Positions 1 through 10,189 of a DNA stretch of 37,397 nucleotides are shown here, in pieces. Position 1 is the first letter of the stretch. Each line of letters starts with the position of its first letter. This DNA is from Planctomycetota bacterium (lineage in GTDB: Bacteria > Planctomycetota > Phycisphaerae > Phycisphaerales > Phycisphaeraceae): contig JAJRRS010000083.1 of the NCBI GenBank assembly GCA_024279275.1, positions 1-37,397 of the forward strand. The letters run 5' to 3'. The notes beneath the pieces are model-generated. The model made no database searches. It worked only from the letters and a program-made list of their open reading frames with translations, and was not told the origin of the DNA. The position numbers and the translations under genes were made by a program.

Positions 1-1035
1 CTGGTCTTGCGTGAAGTAGCGGATGCGTTGCTTCTTGTATTCGGTGGTGCTGTACAGTGTGCGGTGGGACGTCATGCCGAGGGGCGCAAGGCCGTCGGCG
101 ATGCGGTCGATGACCTGTTGACAGTCCGACTCGCTGCGGGCATGGATCATGGTGTAGAGATTGTAGGGCCAGGCATCGGAACACGGGCGTTGGTAGCAGT
201 GGCTGACCTCGGGGGATTGCGCGGCGAGCTTGCCTGCCTGTTCGATGTGTTCATCGGCGACGCGCCAGACGACCATGCCGTTGGCGGTGAACCCGGCCTG
301 GCGGTGACGCAGAATCGCTGCGAAGCGCCGCATCACGCCGGCCTCCTGCATCTTCTGCATCCATGACCGAAGCCCGTCGAACCCGACACCCAGTTCCAGA
401 CACGCCTGCTCAAACGGATGATCGACCAGCGGCAGGTCTTCCTGCAACGCGCGGATGTATGCGCGATCATCTTCGGTCAGCGCAACCGGGTCGGCCTGAC
501 GGTGTTGGTGCTTAGTCGGTTGTGCATCGGTTTTATTTGCCGGACGGTTGCCGCCAACGTCCAGCTTCACGCCGATCCTGAATGTCTTGATCGTCGGCAG
601 CGCCAGGTAATCCTCGAAGCGGGCCTCGTCGGCCAGGCGTTTGAGGTGTTCGTCCAGTGACTCGCCGGGCGGGACGGCCAGTGTGAACCACAGATTGAAC
701 TCGGCCTCGCGTTTGTAGTTGTGGCTGACCCCGGGGTGCCGACTGACCACGGCGGCTGCTTCGTCGAGCCGAGCGTCTGGGATCCGTGCTGCGGCCAAGG
801 TGCTGGTATACCCAAGCGCCTTGGTGTCGAAGATCGCTGATATCTGCCGGATGATCCCGGTCTCCTTGAGTTTCTTGACCCGCGATAGAACCTGCGCACC
901 GGTGATGCCCATCCCCTGCGCCAGCGTCTCCCAAGGCGACAACGAAAGCGGGAAGTCGAACTGCATCCCGTTGAGCAGTTGCTTGTCCAACTCATCTAAA
1001 ACAGTTTTGCTGGTGGGTTCCGCGGACGGGTTCAT
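1..1035 (-). CDS. ahbAB: Fused siroheme decarboxylase AhbA-AhbB (3' end off the window)
   Basis: Siroheme decarboxylase converts siroheme to 12,18-didecarboxysiroheme, the first dedicated step of the siroheme-dependent haem route. I translated the open frame from the ATG at 1035 to base 1: 345 codons with no stop. Two Lrp/AsnC-like halves are visible. Residues 12-155 have a helix-turn-helix-type start (about 30-57) followed by an RQISAIFD strand and KREAEFNLWFTL. Residues 188-340 repeat the plan (MRRFAAILRH, GMVVWRV, PYNLYTMIHAR). A polar Q/H linker lies at 160-188. The two halves match separate AhbA and AhbB proteins (about 150-170 aa each), so the gene is a fusion and probably lacks only its last few codons here. 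Its ATG overlaps the hemA stop by 4 bases (ATGA), so the two are translationally coupled. NirDL-type decarboxylases of haem d1 synthesis are the alternative, but AhbC and AhbD in the same window favour the haem route. Confidence 0.88.
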   Translation of the reverse strand, partial: MNPSAEPTSKTVLDELDKQLLNGMQFDFPLSLSPWETLAQGMGITGAQVLSRVKKLKETGIIRQISAIFDTKALGYTSTLAAARIPDARLDEAAAVVSRHPGVSHNYKREAEFNLWFTLAVPPGESLDEHLKRLADEARFEDYLALPTIKTFRIGVKLDVGGNRPANKTDAQPTKHQHRQADPVALTEDDRAYIRALQEDLPLVDHPFEQACLELGVGFDGLRSWMQKMQEAGVMRRFAAILRHRQAGFTANGMVVWRVADEHIEQAGKLAAQSPEVSHCYQRPCSDAWPYNLYTMIHARSESDCQQVIDRIADGLAPLGMTSHRTLYSTTEYKKQRIRYFTQDQ

Positions 1036-2315
1036 TTGCCGGCTCCGTTGTCGGGTTGCTTCTGTGCGATGTCGTGCAGCGTCTGGGCCAGCGTTGTAGA
1101 CGCCCCCGATCCGCTGTGGCGCTTCAGCGCGTAGGCGCAGGGGTGCATGAACTTGTTGACCAGCCGCTGTGTCGCCTGGAGGATCGCGGCTCGCTGCGCA
1201 TCGGTCAAGCCCGAGCAGGCAGAGAACAGGTCTTCCAACTCGCGGTCGTGGACGACCTGCGCATCCTCATAGAGCTGCTGGATCAGCGGACGGGCACGGC
1301 TCTCCGCCATCCATTGCTCGAAGGCGTCGATCTCTTCGTCCAGGATCTTCTCGCAACGGTCGATCTGGTTCATCCGTTGCCGTTGATTCTCAGCGACGAT
1401 CCGACCCAGCTCGTCGATGTCGTAGACGTACACGCTGCCAAGCTCGCCTACCGCCGGATCGACATTACGAGGAACCGCCAGATCGATCAGGAACATCGGT
1501 CGACGCCGGCGTTTTTTCTGAATCGCTTCGATGCGCTCGGGGGTGATGATGGGCTTTGGGCAGCGGGTCGCGGTTACGACGATGTCGGCATTGGCGAGCT
1601 GCTCGTCCAGTTGGTCGTAGGGCACAGCCGAACCATCACAGGCCTCGGCAAGCACGCGGGCGTTGTTCAGTGTCCGGCTGGTGACAGTGAAATTGCGGGC
1701 GTCGGCCTGACGGAGGTGCTGGCAGACAAGCTGCGCCATCTCACCTGCACCCACGATCAATACATGCTTGTCGGCGAAGTTGCTGAAAATACTCTTGGCT
1801 ACATCCACCGCGACCGATGGCACGGAAACCTTACGCCGACCCACTTCGGTTTCGCTATGGACCCGCTTGGCGGCGGTGAACGCCTGGTGGAATATCCGGT
1901 TCAGCAGCCGACCGGTCGTGCCTTGCTCGCTGGCCTGCGCGAAGGCGGCTTTGACCTGGCTGACGATCTGGTTCTCGCCTACGACCATCGAGTCCAGGCT
2001 CGACGCGACGCGGCACAGATGGCGTACCGCTTGCTCGTCCTTGAGCCGATAGAGGTGCTGCTTGAATGAGCGCACCGGGAGGTCGCGGGCCTGGGCGAGG
2101 AACGAGATGATCTGGTTCTCGGTCGGGTGGTCCTGCTCGGTGGCGATCAGAACCTCGACACGGTTGCAGGTCGAGAGGATCGCCGCCTCGCAGCCGGGGT
2201 ACTGGTTGCGTAATAGCATCAGCGCGGTGGAAACGCCCTCGGGGCTGAAGGCGAGTTGCTCGCGGATATCGACCGGTGCGGTGCGGTGGTTCAAGCCAAT
2301 CAGCATAATTGTCAT
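1032..2315 (-). CDS. hemA: Glutamyl-tRNA reductase
   Basis: Cytoplasmic enzyme that reduces glutamyl-tRNA to glutamate-1-semialdehyde, the first step of tetrapyrrole synthesis by the C5 route. At 427 aa it is normal length. The N-terminal catalytic domain carries GLNHRTAP (7-14) and LSTCNRVE with the nucleophile Cys50. An NADPH-binding Rossmann segment, LIVGAGEMAQL, follows near residue 190. The C-terminal helical dimerisation part ends near LVNKFMHP. The start is set by a 4-base ATGA overlap with the ccmD-like stop, with a G-rich Shine-Dalgarno (GGGGAG) about 10 bases upstream. Lying between cytochrome c maturation genes and ahbAB, it links haem supply to haem attachment. The remaining uroporphyrinogen and siroheme genes are not in the window. 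Confidence 0.96.
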   Translation of the reverse strand: MTIMLIGLNHRTAPVDIREQLAFSPEGVSTALMLLRNQYPGCEAAILSTCNRVEVLIATEQDHPTENQIISFLAQARDLPVRSFKQHLYRLKDEQAVRHLCRVASSLDSMVVGENQIVSQVKAAFAQASEQGTTGRLLNRIFHQAFTAAKRVHSETEVGRRKVSVPSVAVDVAKSIFSNFADKHVLIVGAGEMAQLVCQHLRQADARNFTVTSRTLNNARVLAEACDGSAVPYDQLDEQLANADIVVTATRCPKPIITPERIEAIQKKRRRRPMFLIDLAVPRNVDPAVGELGSVYVYDIDELGRIVAENQRQRMNQIDRCEKILDEEIDAFEQWMAESRARPLIQQLYEDAQVVHDRELEDLFSACSGLTDAQRAAILQATQRLVNKFMHPCAYALKRHSGSGASTTLAQTLHDIAQKQPDNGAGK

Positions 2316-2512
2316 GACGGTTCACTCCCCCCCCGGATTATCCCCGGATTGCCCCCGGATACCCCAGGATTATTCTCAAGGCTACGCCCCGGGTTGTTCT
2401 GGCTATTGATTGTTTTCTGCCGACGGGCTGACAACCACAGGGTCATGGCGTAACCCCACAGCAGCAGGATCGTGACGGCGTAGGCGGCGATGGCGTGGGT
2501 GGTTGGGCTCAT
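2312..2512 (-). CDS. ccmD: CcmD-like small membrane protein with repeat-derived C-terminus
   Basis: A 66-aa protein with one hydrophobic helix (residues 8-28, AAYAVTILLLWGYAMTLWL) followed by basic ARRQK. This is the size and topology of CcmD, which holds haem-loaded CcmE at the CcmABC complex. Sequence identity alone could not support the name; position and size do. It sits directly after ccmC with a 4-base ATGA overlap and overlaps hemA by 4 bases at its end. The last 27 or so residues (NNPG, NNPGVSGGNPGIIRGG) are encoded by degenerate copies of a CCCCGGATTA repeat and probably form a disordered tail with no catalytic role. Confidence 0.65.
   Translation of the reverse strand: MSPTTHAIAAYAVTILLLWGYAMTLWLSARRQKTINSQNNPGRSLENNPGVSGGNPGIIRGGSEPS
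2329..2397. repeat. Degenerate CCCCGGATTA repeat cluster (about 5-6 units)
   Basis: On the plus strand, units such as CCCCCGGATTAT, CCCCGGATTG, CCCCCGGATA, CCCCAGGATTAT and GCCCCGGGTTGT follow one another at 10-13 base spacing. The reverse complement (TAATCCGGGG) is the same unit found in the leader of serC at 33961-34017. Here the array encodes the C-terminal tail of the CcmD-like protein and supplies the G-rich stretch just upstream of hemA. Confidence 0.7.
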
Positions 2513-3213
2513 GTGAATCCTCCCGCGGGGTTGGCCGCGATCATGTTCGACGACGGGTCATCCGCTTGCTGCATAGATAATGTTTCGGCCCGCTGCAAGC
2601 GGTAGCGCGCCGCGATCAGGCCGACCGCCAGCATCGTCACCGGTAAGAAGCAGAAAAGCAGTGTCATTTTCATCTCGGGTGCAAGCCCGATCGACGAGGG
2701 GTGGATGTCGGGCATCAGCTTGACCGACAGATACACCAAAGGCACATCAAGGAAAGCCACGACCCCGTACACCGCGCTGACCAACGCCCTTCGTTGACGC
2801 GACTCGATCGACGGGCGGATGACCAAGTAGGCGACGTAGAGAAGCCAGAGCACCAGGCTGAACGTCAGTCGGGGGCTCCATGTCCACCACTGGCCCCAGG
2901 CGCTGTGCCCCCAGATCATCCCGGTCAGCAGAACGACGCTGCACAACAGCACCGCGACCTTTGCCGACGATACCGCCAGGTCGTCCCAGACCTGCCGCCG
3001 CTGCCAGAGGTAGCCGATGCTGGCGATGAACGTGATCAGGCACGCCAGGAACGTGTTGATCGCAACCGGCAGGTGCAGGTAGAAAACTTTCTGCACCGTG
3101 CCCATCGTCGCTTCGGTCGGCGTCCATGCGAAAATCATCACGACCGCCGCAGCAAACAACGCCGCCGTCGCCAGCCAGTACGCGGTCCACACTTTTTTAT
3201 TTACCGTATTCAT
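2509..3213 (-). CDS. ccmC: Haem exporter/handling protein CcmC
   Basis: Inner-membrane protein of the haem-handling family; in System I it presents haem to CcmE. The 234 aa include six predicted membrane helices. The tryptophan-rich periplasmic motif is WWTWSPRLT (109-117). Candidate flanking haem-ligand histidines are His47 (FYLHLPV) and His171 (PDIHPSS). The family motif is usually WGTWWVWDARLT, so the ASP/SPR difference is a mild variation. The ATG is preceded by GAGGCGG. The gene starts 11 bases after ccmB ends and overlaps the ccmD-like start by 4 bases. Confidence 0.95.
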   Translation of the reverse strand: MNTVNKKVWTAYWLATAALFAAAVVMIFAWTPTEATMGTVQKVFYLHLPVAINTFLACLITFIASIGYLWQRRQVWDDLAVSSAKVAVLLCSVVLLTGMIWGHSAWGQWWTWSPRLTFSLVLWLLYVAYLVIRPSIESRQRRALVSAVYGVVAFLDVPLVYLSVKLMPDIHPSSIGLAPEMKMTLLFCFLPVTMLAVGLIAARYRLQRAETLSMQQADDPSSNMIAANPAGGFT

Positions 3214-3224
3214 AATCCGCCTCT

Positions 3225-3902
3225 TCAGGGTTCAAGGATCAACTCAAACACCAGCCAACTCACAACCAGATAGACCGCATCGAACGCGATCAACACCGTC
3301 AGGCCTACCGCGCCCAGCGGTTCGCCCTCGCCAAACAGCCGCATCATCATCTGCGTCGATACGATCACCAGCGGCAGCGACACCGGGAAAACAACGACCG
3401 CCAGCAGGCCGCCCTGTGATTGTGTCGAGCTGACCGCGGCGGCGAACAGCGTCCCGATCGCGGCGAACCCGACAAAGCCGCCAGCCATAATCGCAACGAA
3501 CCCCAGCGGCGCGGCCGACAGGTCGAAACCAAACATCACCACCGCGACCGGCGTGACGATCAACGCCAGCGCCAACATCAGCGCCAGGTTGCTTATGAGT
3601 TTGCCCGCGTAGATCACGCCCCGGTCGATCGGTGCCAGCATCAGGCCCGCCAGTGCGCCGTCGTGACGCTCGACCGCCATGGTTTTCTCGAAGCACAACA
3701 CCCCGCCGAACAGGTACGCCACCCAGAGTACCGCCGTGGCCGCCATCCCCGACTTCACCTGCTGGGGGCCTAAACCTAACCCAAGCACCACGACGATCAG
3801 CACACCCAACACCGCGACAAGCCCCAGTGTCTGACGGCTGCGCGCCTCAATACGCAGATCCTTAGCACTGACCAACATGATCTCACGCAGCACACGGGTC
3901 AT
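3225..3902 (-). CDS. ccmB: Haem ABC transporter permease CcmB
   Basis: Permease subunit of the CcmABCD complex, which uses ATP to release holo-CcmE from CcmC. The 225 aa form about six hydrophobic helices, the usual CcmB size. LRIEARSRQTLGLVAVLG at the start and LPLVIVSTQMMMRLFGEG near the end are typical of the family. Its ATG overlaps the ccmA stop by 4 bases, matching the normal ccmA-ccmB coupling. Confidence 0.94.
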   Translation of the reverse strand: MTRVLREIMLVSAKDLRIEARSRQTLGLVAVLGVLIVVVLGLGLGPQQVKSGMAATAVLWVAYLFGGVLCFEKTMAVERHDGALAGLMLAPIDRGVIYAGKLISNLALMLALALIVTPVAVVMFGFDLSAAPLGFVAIMAGGFVGFAAIGTLFAAAVSSTQSQGGLLAVVVFPVSLPLVIVSTQMMMRLFGEGEPLGAVGLTVLIAFDAVYLVVSWLVFELILEP

Positions 3903-4651
3903 CCGATCACCTCCCGCGTTACTTCATCGGCGTTGGCGTCTTGCGCGCGCCGATCAGAGACAACCCGGCCGCGCCCCAGAACCACGACGCGCTGCGCGAG
4001 TTCAAGACTCTGGCGCACGTCGTGGTTGGTGAGGATCACGGTCTTTCCATCGGCGTGCAGTTCGGCGAGCAACGCCGACACCGCCTGAACCGATGGCACG
4101 TCGAGTCCTGAGAAAGGCTCATCTGCCAGCAGCAGCTCGGGCGCGTGCATCAGTGCCCGCGCGATCGACAGCCGCTGCACCATCCCCCTGCTGAATGTCT
4201 TGACAACGCTTAGAGCGCGGTCGGCTAACCCGACGCGCTCGAGCATGTCCATGGCCCGCTGTTTGGGACGCGACACGTCGTACAACTTCCCGAAGAAGAC
4301 CAGGTTCTCGATCGCTGAAAGATCGCGGTAGAGCATCGGCTGATGCCCGATCATGCCTAGCCTGGCCCGTAGCGCGGGGCTGGGACGGGCCGCCGACTCG
4401 CCGAAGAGGCTCAGTTCGCCGCGTGTCGCCGGGCTTAGCATCGCCAGTGTGTGCAGCAGTGTGCTCTTGCCCGCGCCGTTGGCACCCAGCAGCGCCAGGT
4501 ACGACCCCGTCGGCACGTCCAGTGTGATGTCACGCAGCACCCACCGCTCGTCGTAGCGTTTGCTCAGCCCGCGCATCCGCACCGCCGGGGTCGCCGTAGT
4601 AATTTCGGCGTCGGTAAGGGGCGTCACGGATTCGGCGGTAATCGCTATCAC
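3899..4651 (-). CDS. ccmA: Haem ABC transporter ATP-binding protein CcmA
   Basis: ATPase of the CcmABCD complex. The 250 aa contain Walker A GANGAGKST (56-64), the signature FSRGMVQRLSIARAL, Walker B LLLADEPFSGLD and the switch histidine in LTNHDV. The annotated start is GTG at 4651, 27 bases after the preceding gene, with AGGGAT upstream. The conserved fold starts near RMRGLSKRY (residue 25), so a later ATG at Met26 cannot be excluded. CcmA proteins are usually about 200-215 aa, which leaves an N-terminal extension of about 20 residues or a wrong start. Confidence 0.94.
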   Translation of the reverse strand: MIAITAESVTPLTDAEITTATPAVRMRGLSKRYDERWVLRDITLDVPTGSYLALLGANGAGKSTLLHTLAMLSPATRGELSLFGESAARPSPALRARLGMIGHQPMLYRDLSAIENLVFFGKLYDVSRPKQRAMDMLERVGLADRALSVVKTFSRGMVQRLSIARALMHAPELLLADEPFSGLDVPSVQAVSALLAELHADGKTVILTNHDVRQSLELAQRVVVLGRGRVVSDRRAQDANADEVTREVIG

Positions 4652-4678
4652 GTCGGTTATCCCTACAGGCTCAGGGGT

Positions 4679-5709
4679 TCATGCGGTGACGCCGGCGGTC
4701 TGGGGCCTTTTGGTCGGCCTAAGCAGCACGACCGCTCCGGCCAGAACGAGTACCCCCGCGCCGACGCCTGCAATCAGCTTGATCGAGTCGGCCTGTGTTG
4801 GGGGAGCCAACGCGTCCGCTGCGCTTTGCAGTGCCGCTTCGCTGGCCTGGATCACAAGGCCCGTGTCCGTGCCGGGCTCGATTTTTTTGGCGGTATACAT
4901 CCGGTACTTCTGCCCGCTGGCCTCGAACGGGTCGCCCGCCTCCAGCCCCTTGGTCATGACTTGTGTGCCGTCGTCAGGCAGGAAGACCATCAGGTGGTCG
5001 GTCGGCGCGGGGGTCGCCAGCGTGAGGTTAAAGACGCCGTCCACGATAGGCAGCTTGTAGTCCACACGGAACTCGCTGGTGCCCGGCAGCATCGGCATCT
5101 TGCTGATCAGGTTGTTGCCCTCGAGTCGGACACAGCACTCGTGAAACTGTGGGCCTGGCTGGATCTGGTTCGCCCCGTGCGGCAGAGGCAGTGCCATGGT
5201 GATCCGTTCCGGGTCTTCCGCGTTATCGGTGTTATCGGTTTGTTCTTCGTTCGCCTGTGGCGCGGGGGGTTGGACCGGCGTGCCGATGTAGCTTTGATTG
5301 GTGGGGTTATGAACCGACCAGACCTCGGTCACATGAAGTTCCGGCCCCATCGGTTTGACGATCAGGTGCCGTACCGCCACGCTCCACGCCGGCTCGATCT
5401 CTGTCGTTTCATACACCGGCGGTTCCGCGGGCTGTTTTGATATCTCGGGGTGCCCCTCAGGTAGAGGGGGATGGCCCTCTGGCAACGCGGCACTGTCTGG
5501 CTGTGTAGCAGGTTGGGTGGCAGGCTGTGTGGCAGGCTGTGTGGCAGGCTGTGTGGCGGGTTGTGTAGCGGGCTGCGTCGCGGGTTGGGTGGCGGGCGTG
5601 GTCTGCGCGTCCGGCTGTGTGGCTGGCTGTGTCTGTTGTGCGCTAAGGGGTGTTGCCAGGGCGAAGATCGACACGCAGGCGATCGCTGAAGTTAGAGAAG
5701 TAAGGTGTG

Positions 5710-5713
<4 letters not shown>
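4679..5713 (-). CDS. Secreted, membrane-anchored protein of unknown function inside the ccm operon
   Basis: I do not recognise this 344-aa protein. The start is the ATG at 5713, which overlaps the ccmF stop by 4 bases (ATGA) and has GGAG eight bases upstream. An in-frame ATG 17 codons further up would overlap ccmF more deeply. Visible parts are a signal peptide ending near PLSAQQ and eight PATQ tetrapeptides in tandem (a likely flexible spacer). A beta-rich middle follows, containing VRHLIVKPMGPELHVTEVW and a VRLEGN/YKLPIVDG region. A C-terminal membrane helix (AGVGAGVLVLAGAVVLL) ends in a basic tail. The protein should therefore project into the periplasm from the inner membrane. Its place between ccmF and ccmA, with full coupling, suggests a role in haem ligation or apocytochrome handling. 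That is inference from context. Confidence 0.85.
5500..5596. repeat. 12-base tandem repeat encoding PATQ units
   Basis: Plus-strand units close to GTGGCAGGCTGT are repeated about eight times at 12-base period. The 3' units diverge most (GCGGGTTGTGTA, GCGGGCTGCGTC). On the minus strand they encode the PATQ tetrapeptide spacer of the gene at 4679-5713. The period is a multiple of three, so copy-number changes would not shift the frame. Confidence 0.9.
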
Positions 5714-7835
<2,122 letters not shown>

Positions 7836-7839
<4 letters not shown>

Positions 7840-8252
7840 TGGGCTTGCTCCAATCGTTTGGCGTGTTCCTCGGATTGATATTTGCTAGCACACTTGGTCA
7901 TCAGGACGTCTGCCTGGAAGATGCGTGTGTCGTCGAGCTTGCCCTCAACCATTACCTCGACACCGGGCTTGAAGGTGTCTGGCACGACGCCCTGGTAATG
8001 GATGGTGAGGCTGTTGTTGTCACCCAGCAGGTCGAACCTGGCGGTCAGCCTCGCTGGGTAAACCTCGATATTCTCCTCGCTCACCAGCCCGTACAGGCGT
8101 ACCCGGCGTGCCTGGTAATCCGTGCCCTGCAAGAAGTCGTCTACCTGCAGGTAGTAGACCCAGCCACTCTTGACCCCCGCGACGGCCAAGTAGCCAACGG
8201 AGGCGATCAGGACCAGCCCGGCGATCAACATCTTGACGCGTACATGTGTCAT
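7836..8252 (-). CDS. ccmE: Haem chaperone CcmE, Cys-type (CxxxY)
   Basis: Periplasmic haem chaperone anchored by one helix (residues 8-25), 138 aa as usual. The haem-binding motif is CASKY: Cys121 replaces the histidine of the common HxxxY motif and Tyr125 is kept. This is the CxxxY variant described for archaeal and Desulfovibrio-type System I* pathways, which tend to lack CcmH. It is the first gene of the ccm-hem operon. The ATG at 8252 has AAAGG 9-10 bases upstream. An internal ATG at Met8 is possible but less well placed. It overlaps ccmF by 4 bases. Confidence 0.95.
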
Positions 8253-8289
8253 AAGCCCGACCTTTCATGCGGTACGTTGGGATAACATA

Positions 8290-8305
8290 CACAAAGCCGG
8301 TGCCA
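8290..8305 (-). promoter_or_regulatory. Possible sigma-54 promoter upstream of ccmE (weak)
   Basis: On the minus strand the sequence reads TGGCACCGGCTTTGTG. The -24 half is perfect and the spacing is right. The -12 half is TTTGTG, so the conserved GC is GT. It lies 38 bases upstream of the ccmE ATG. If real, it would place haem maturation under the same sigma factor as the cytochrome operons. The altered -12 element makes this uncertain. Confidence 0.35.
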
Positions 8306-8505
8306 GACGGCTCGATTGAATCCAATGCCATTGAATATTGTAAAGATAGTATTATCAGTTATTTACGGCGCATGGTAAGCCGCTGACCCGGCCTAAGGGG
8401 CGTGTCGATCTCAATCTTGAGAATGGGCTGAGCGGGCAGGTCTTGTGCTCGGGAAGTGAAGGGGGCCGGTGGGTGGAGAGTCGGTCCCTGTCACAGGCCC
8501 GTCAT

Positions 8506-8521
8506 CACAGCCGCGGCTGTG
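8506..8521 (-). terminator. Palindrome after the 12-haem cytochrome gene, possible transcript end
   Basis: CACAGCCGCGGCTGTG is a perfect palindrome that can fold as a 6-bp stem with a CGCG loop. A second small one, CCTGTCACAGG, lies next to it. No T-run follows on the minus strand, so this is a hairpin consistent with transcript ending or 3'-end protection, not a classic intrinsic terminator. Confidence 0.35.
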
Positions 8522-8557
8522 TTGGACACCTCCCGGCCCAAAGCAGCGGTGGCATGG

Positions 8558-10189
8558 TCAATCGCCGAACCGGTCGTATTGCTCGTCCTTGTGGTCCTCA
8601 CCATGACACGACAGGGTGCATGACCCGGCCCGCGAGCCGGCATCGATGAAGGTCGGGCCGGTACCCAGCTTCTGTGAAGGAAAGACCACCGAGGTATCAA
8701 AGTTGATCAGGTGGCTGTTGTTCATGGGGGATCCCTGCACCAGGCCGATCCCGTGCGCGTCGTGGCAGGCGGAGCATGATGCGCTCTCCTTGACGATGTG
8801 TTTTTTGTGCAGTGAGAAGGACTCGTCGTTGAGGATGCTGGTTCTCTCGTGGCATTGGTAGCACAATGCGTAAGCCGATGTACTCTCGGAGACCCGGTTG
8901 GCGGTGTCGTAGTTGGCTTTGAGTAGTGGGCGGAAAGTGGAGCCGTGTGCGCCGTCGGCGGCACCGGTATTGGAGCTGTGGCAGTCCGTGCAGTAGATGA
9001 TGCTTGCCGAAGTGAGGCCGGGCTTCAGGCTGGGCATATCACTGTTGCGTCCGGTAGCCATGACCGGGTGGAACGAAACCGCTGAGGGATCGAACTCCAG
9101 GCGTGTGTTGTTCTGCACGATCTTGCGGCTGATCTGAGGCTGTAGCGCGGACTGGTCGCCGTGACACTTCAGGCAGACCTCGTACTCGAACTGTGCTTGT
9201 GGAGTCGGCGATCCGGAGCGGGTGATGCCGTCGATCGATCCGAAGTTCGGGTGGATAGTCGGTGCTGCGGCGGTGCCGGTGTTCATGGAGTGCGGTTCGT
9301 GGCAGTTGGCGCAGCTTACGTTGTTGGGTATCGGGTCCGGGGGGTCAGCCGGGCTGTCGGTGTCGTGGACGGAGGGCTTGTTCATGTCGGCGGCGATGTT
9401 GGGTGCCGACGTCGAGCCGTCGTGACAGGTCAGGCAGGTAGCACGCACGTTAGTCTGCCCCAGCAGCAGCGGCCCGCTGGGCGCACTGTGGACCGAGTGG
9501 CAGGCCCGGCAATCCGCGTGGCTGGTTACGGTGGTGGAGCTGATCTGGTGGCAGGTGATACAGAGCTGTGAGTTGGTGTTGTCCGTCACCATGAAGTCGC
9601 CGAACGTGTTGTCGTGTGCGTCGTGGCAGGCGGTGCATTGCAGCTCCTGGTTCGCGTCCAGTTGCACGTCGCCGGTGAGGATCGACGGGGAGCGGAGTTT
9701 CGTGTCGCGCCCGACCAGGACGGAATCGTATCGGAACGAAACGGGGTGGTCGTCTGAGAGGTCGCTCCCGAGGTTTGAAGTCCCCGGCGGCAGTGTCGTC
9801 AGGCCGCCGGCCATCTGGATAACCTGGCCCTCAGAAAGCACGCTCCCCAACGCGATCGTGCCGTCGTGGCAGGACAGGCACAGCTTGCTTGAGCCGGTCG
9901 GCTGGCCGGGTACGGCGTCCAACGAACTGCTTGAATACACGGTGTACGCGCCGACCGATTGGAACCGGTTCCACAGGGGCTGCACCGGCGAAGCGCCGTG
10001 GGGGGTGTGACAGAACACACACACACGTTGTTCGGTGGCGGCGCGGACGGACCCGGGGCCTGATACCGACAGGTTGTGTGGGGTGTCGATGACACTTGCG
10101 CTGCGTCCGATCTGACCGTCGGCCGAGACTGACAAGAACATGACCGACGCGATCACGATAACTGAAACGATAACGGCGAGGTGTTTCAT
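8558..10189 (-). CDS. Secreted dodecahaem c-type cytochrome (paired CxxCH family)
   Basis: A 543-aa cytochrome with an N-terminal signal peptide (residues 1-26, ending near SADGQ). There are 11 CxxCH motifs: CVFCH, CLSCH, CTACH, CITCH, CRACH, CLTCH, CANCH, CLKCH, CTDCH, CYQCH, CSACH. A final CTLSCH has a three-residue spacer, giving 12 likely haems. Residues about 30-210 are a four-haem module (CHTPHG, PLWNR, CLSCHDG, LSDDHPVSF) clearly related to the separate tetrahaem protein at 15500-16120; the rest adds eight haems. There is no lipobox and no C-terminal anchor. Its ATG overlaps the stop of the NHL lipoprotein by 4 bases. As last gene of the operon with the outer-membrane barrel, it may be the periplasmic or cell-surface electron carrier of the conduit. 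Direction and location are not shown by sequence. Confidence 0.9.
   Translation of the reverse strand: MKHLAVIVSVIVIASVMFLSVSADGQIGRSASVIDTPHNLSVSGPGSVRAATEQRVCVFCHTPHGASPVQPLWNRFQSVGAYTVYSSSSLDAVPGQPTGSSKLCLSCHDGTIALGSVLSEGQVIQMAGGLTTLPPGTSNLGSDLSDDHPVSFRYDSVLVGRDTKLRSPSILTGDVQLDANQELQCTACHDAHDNTFGDFMVTDNTNSQLCITCHQISSTTVTSHADCRACHSVHSAPSGPLLLGQTNVRATCLTCHDGSTSAPNIAADMNKPSVHDTDSPADPPDPIPNNVSCANCHEPHSMNTGTAAAPTIHPNFGSIDGITRSGSPTPQAQFEYEVCLKCHGDQSALQPQISRKIVQNNTRLEFDPSAVSFHPVMATGRNSDMPSLKPGLTSASIIYCTDCHSSNTGAADGAHGSTFRPLLKANYDTANRVSESTSAYALCYQCHERTSILNDESFSLHKKHIVKESASCSACHDAHGIGLVQGSPMNNSHLINFDTSVVFPSQKLGTGPTFIDAGSRAGSCTLSCHGEDHKDEQYDRFGD

Larger units (their letters stand above)
8253..8557. 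other. Intergenic region between the 12-haem gene and ccmE
   Basis: These 305 bases hold no convincing gene. They contain the AT-rich stretch around 8330-8365, the weak sigma-54 match at 8290-8305 for the downstream ccmE operon, and a perfect 16-base palindrome at 8506-8521 about 37 bases past the cytochrome stop. Confidence 0.7.

Noticed and set aside
7-366. Plus-strand open frames over the left 1 kb
   Set aside because: The opposite strand carries a full-length, clearly homologous AhbA-AhbB fusion; the plus frames and two minus frames at 533-995 are shadows of it.
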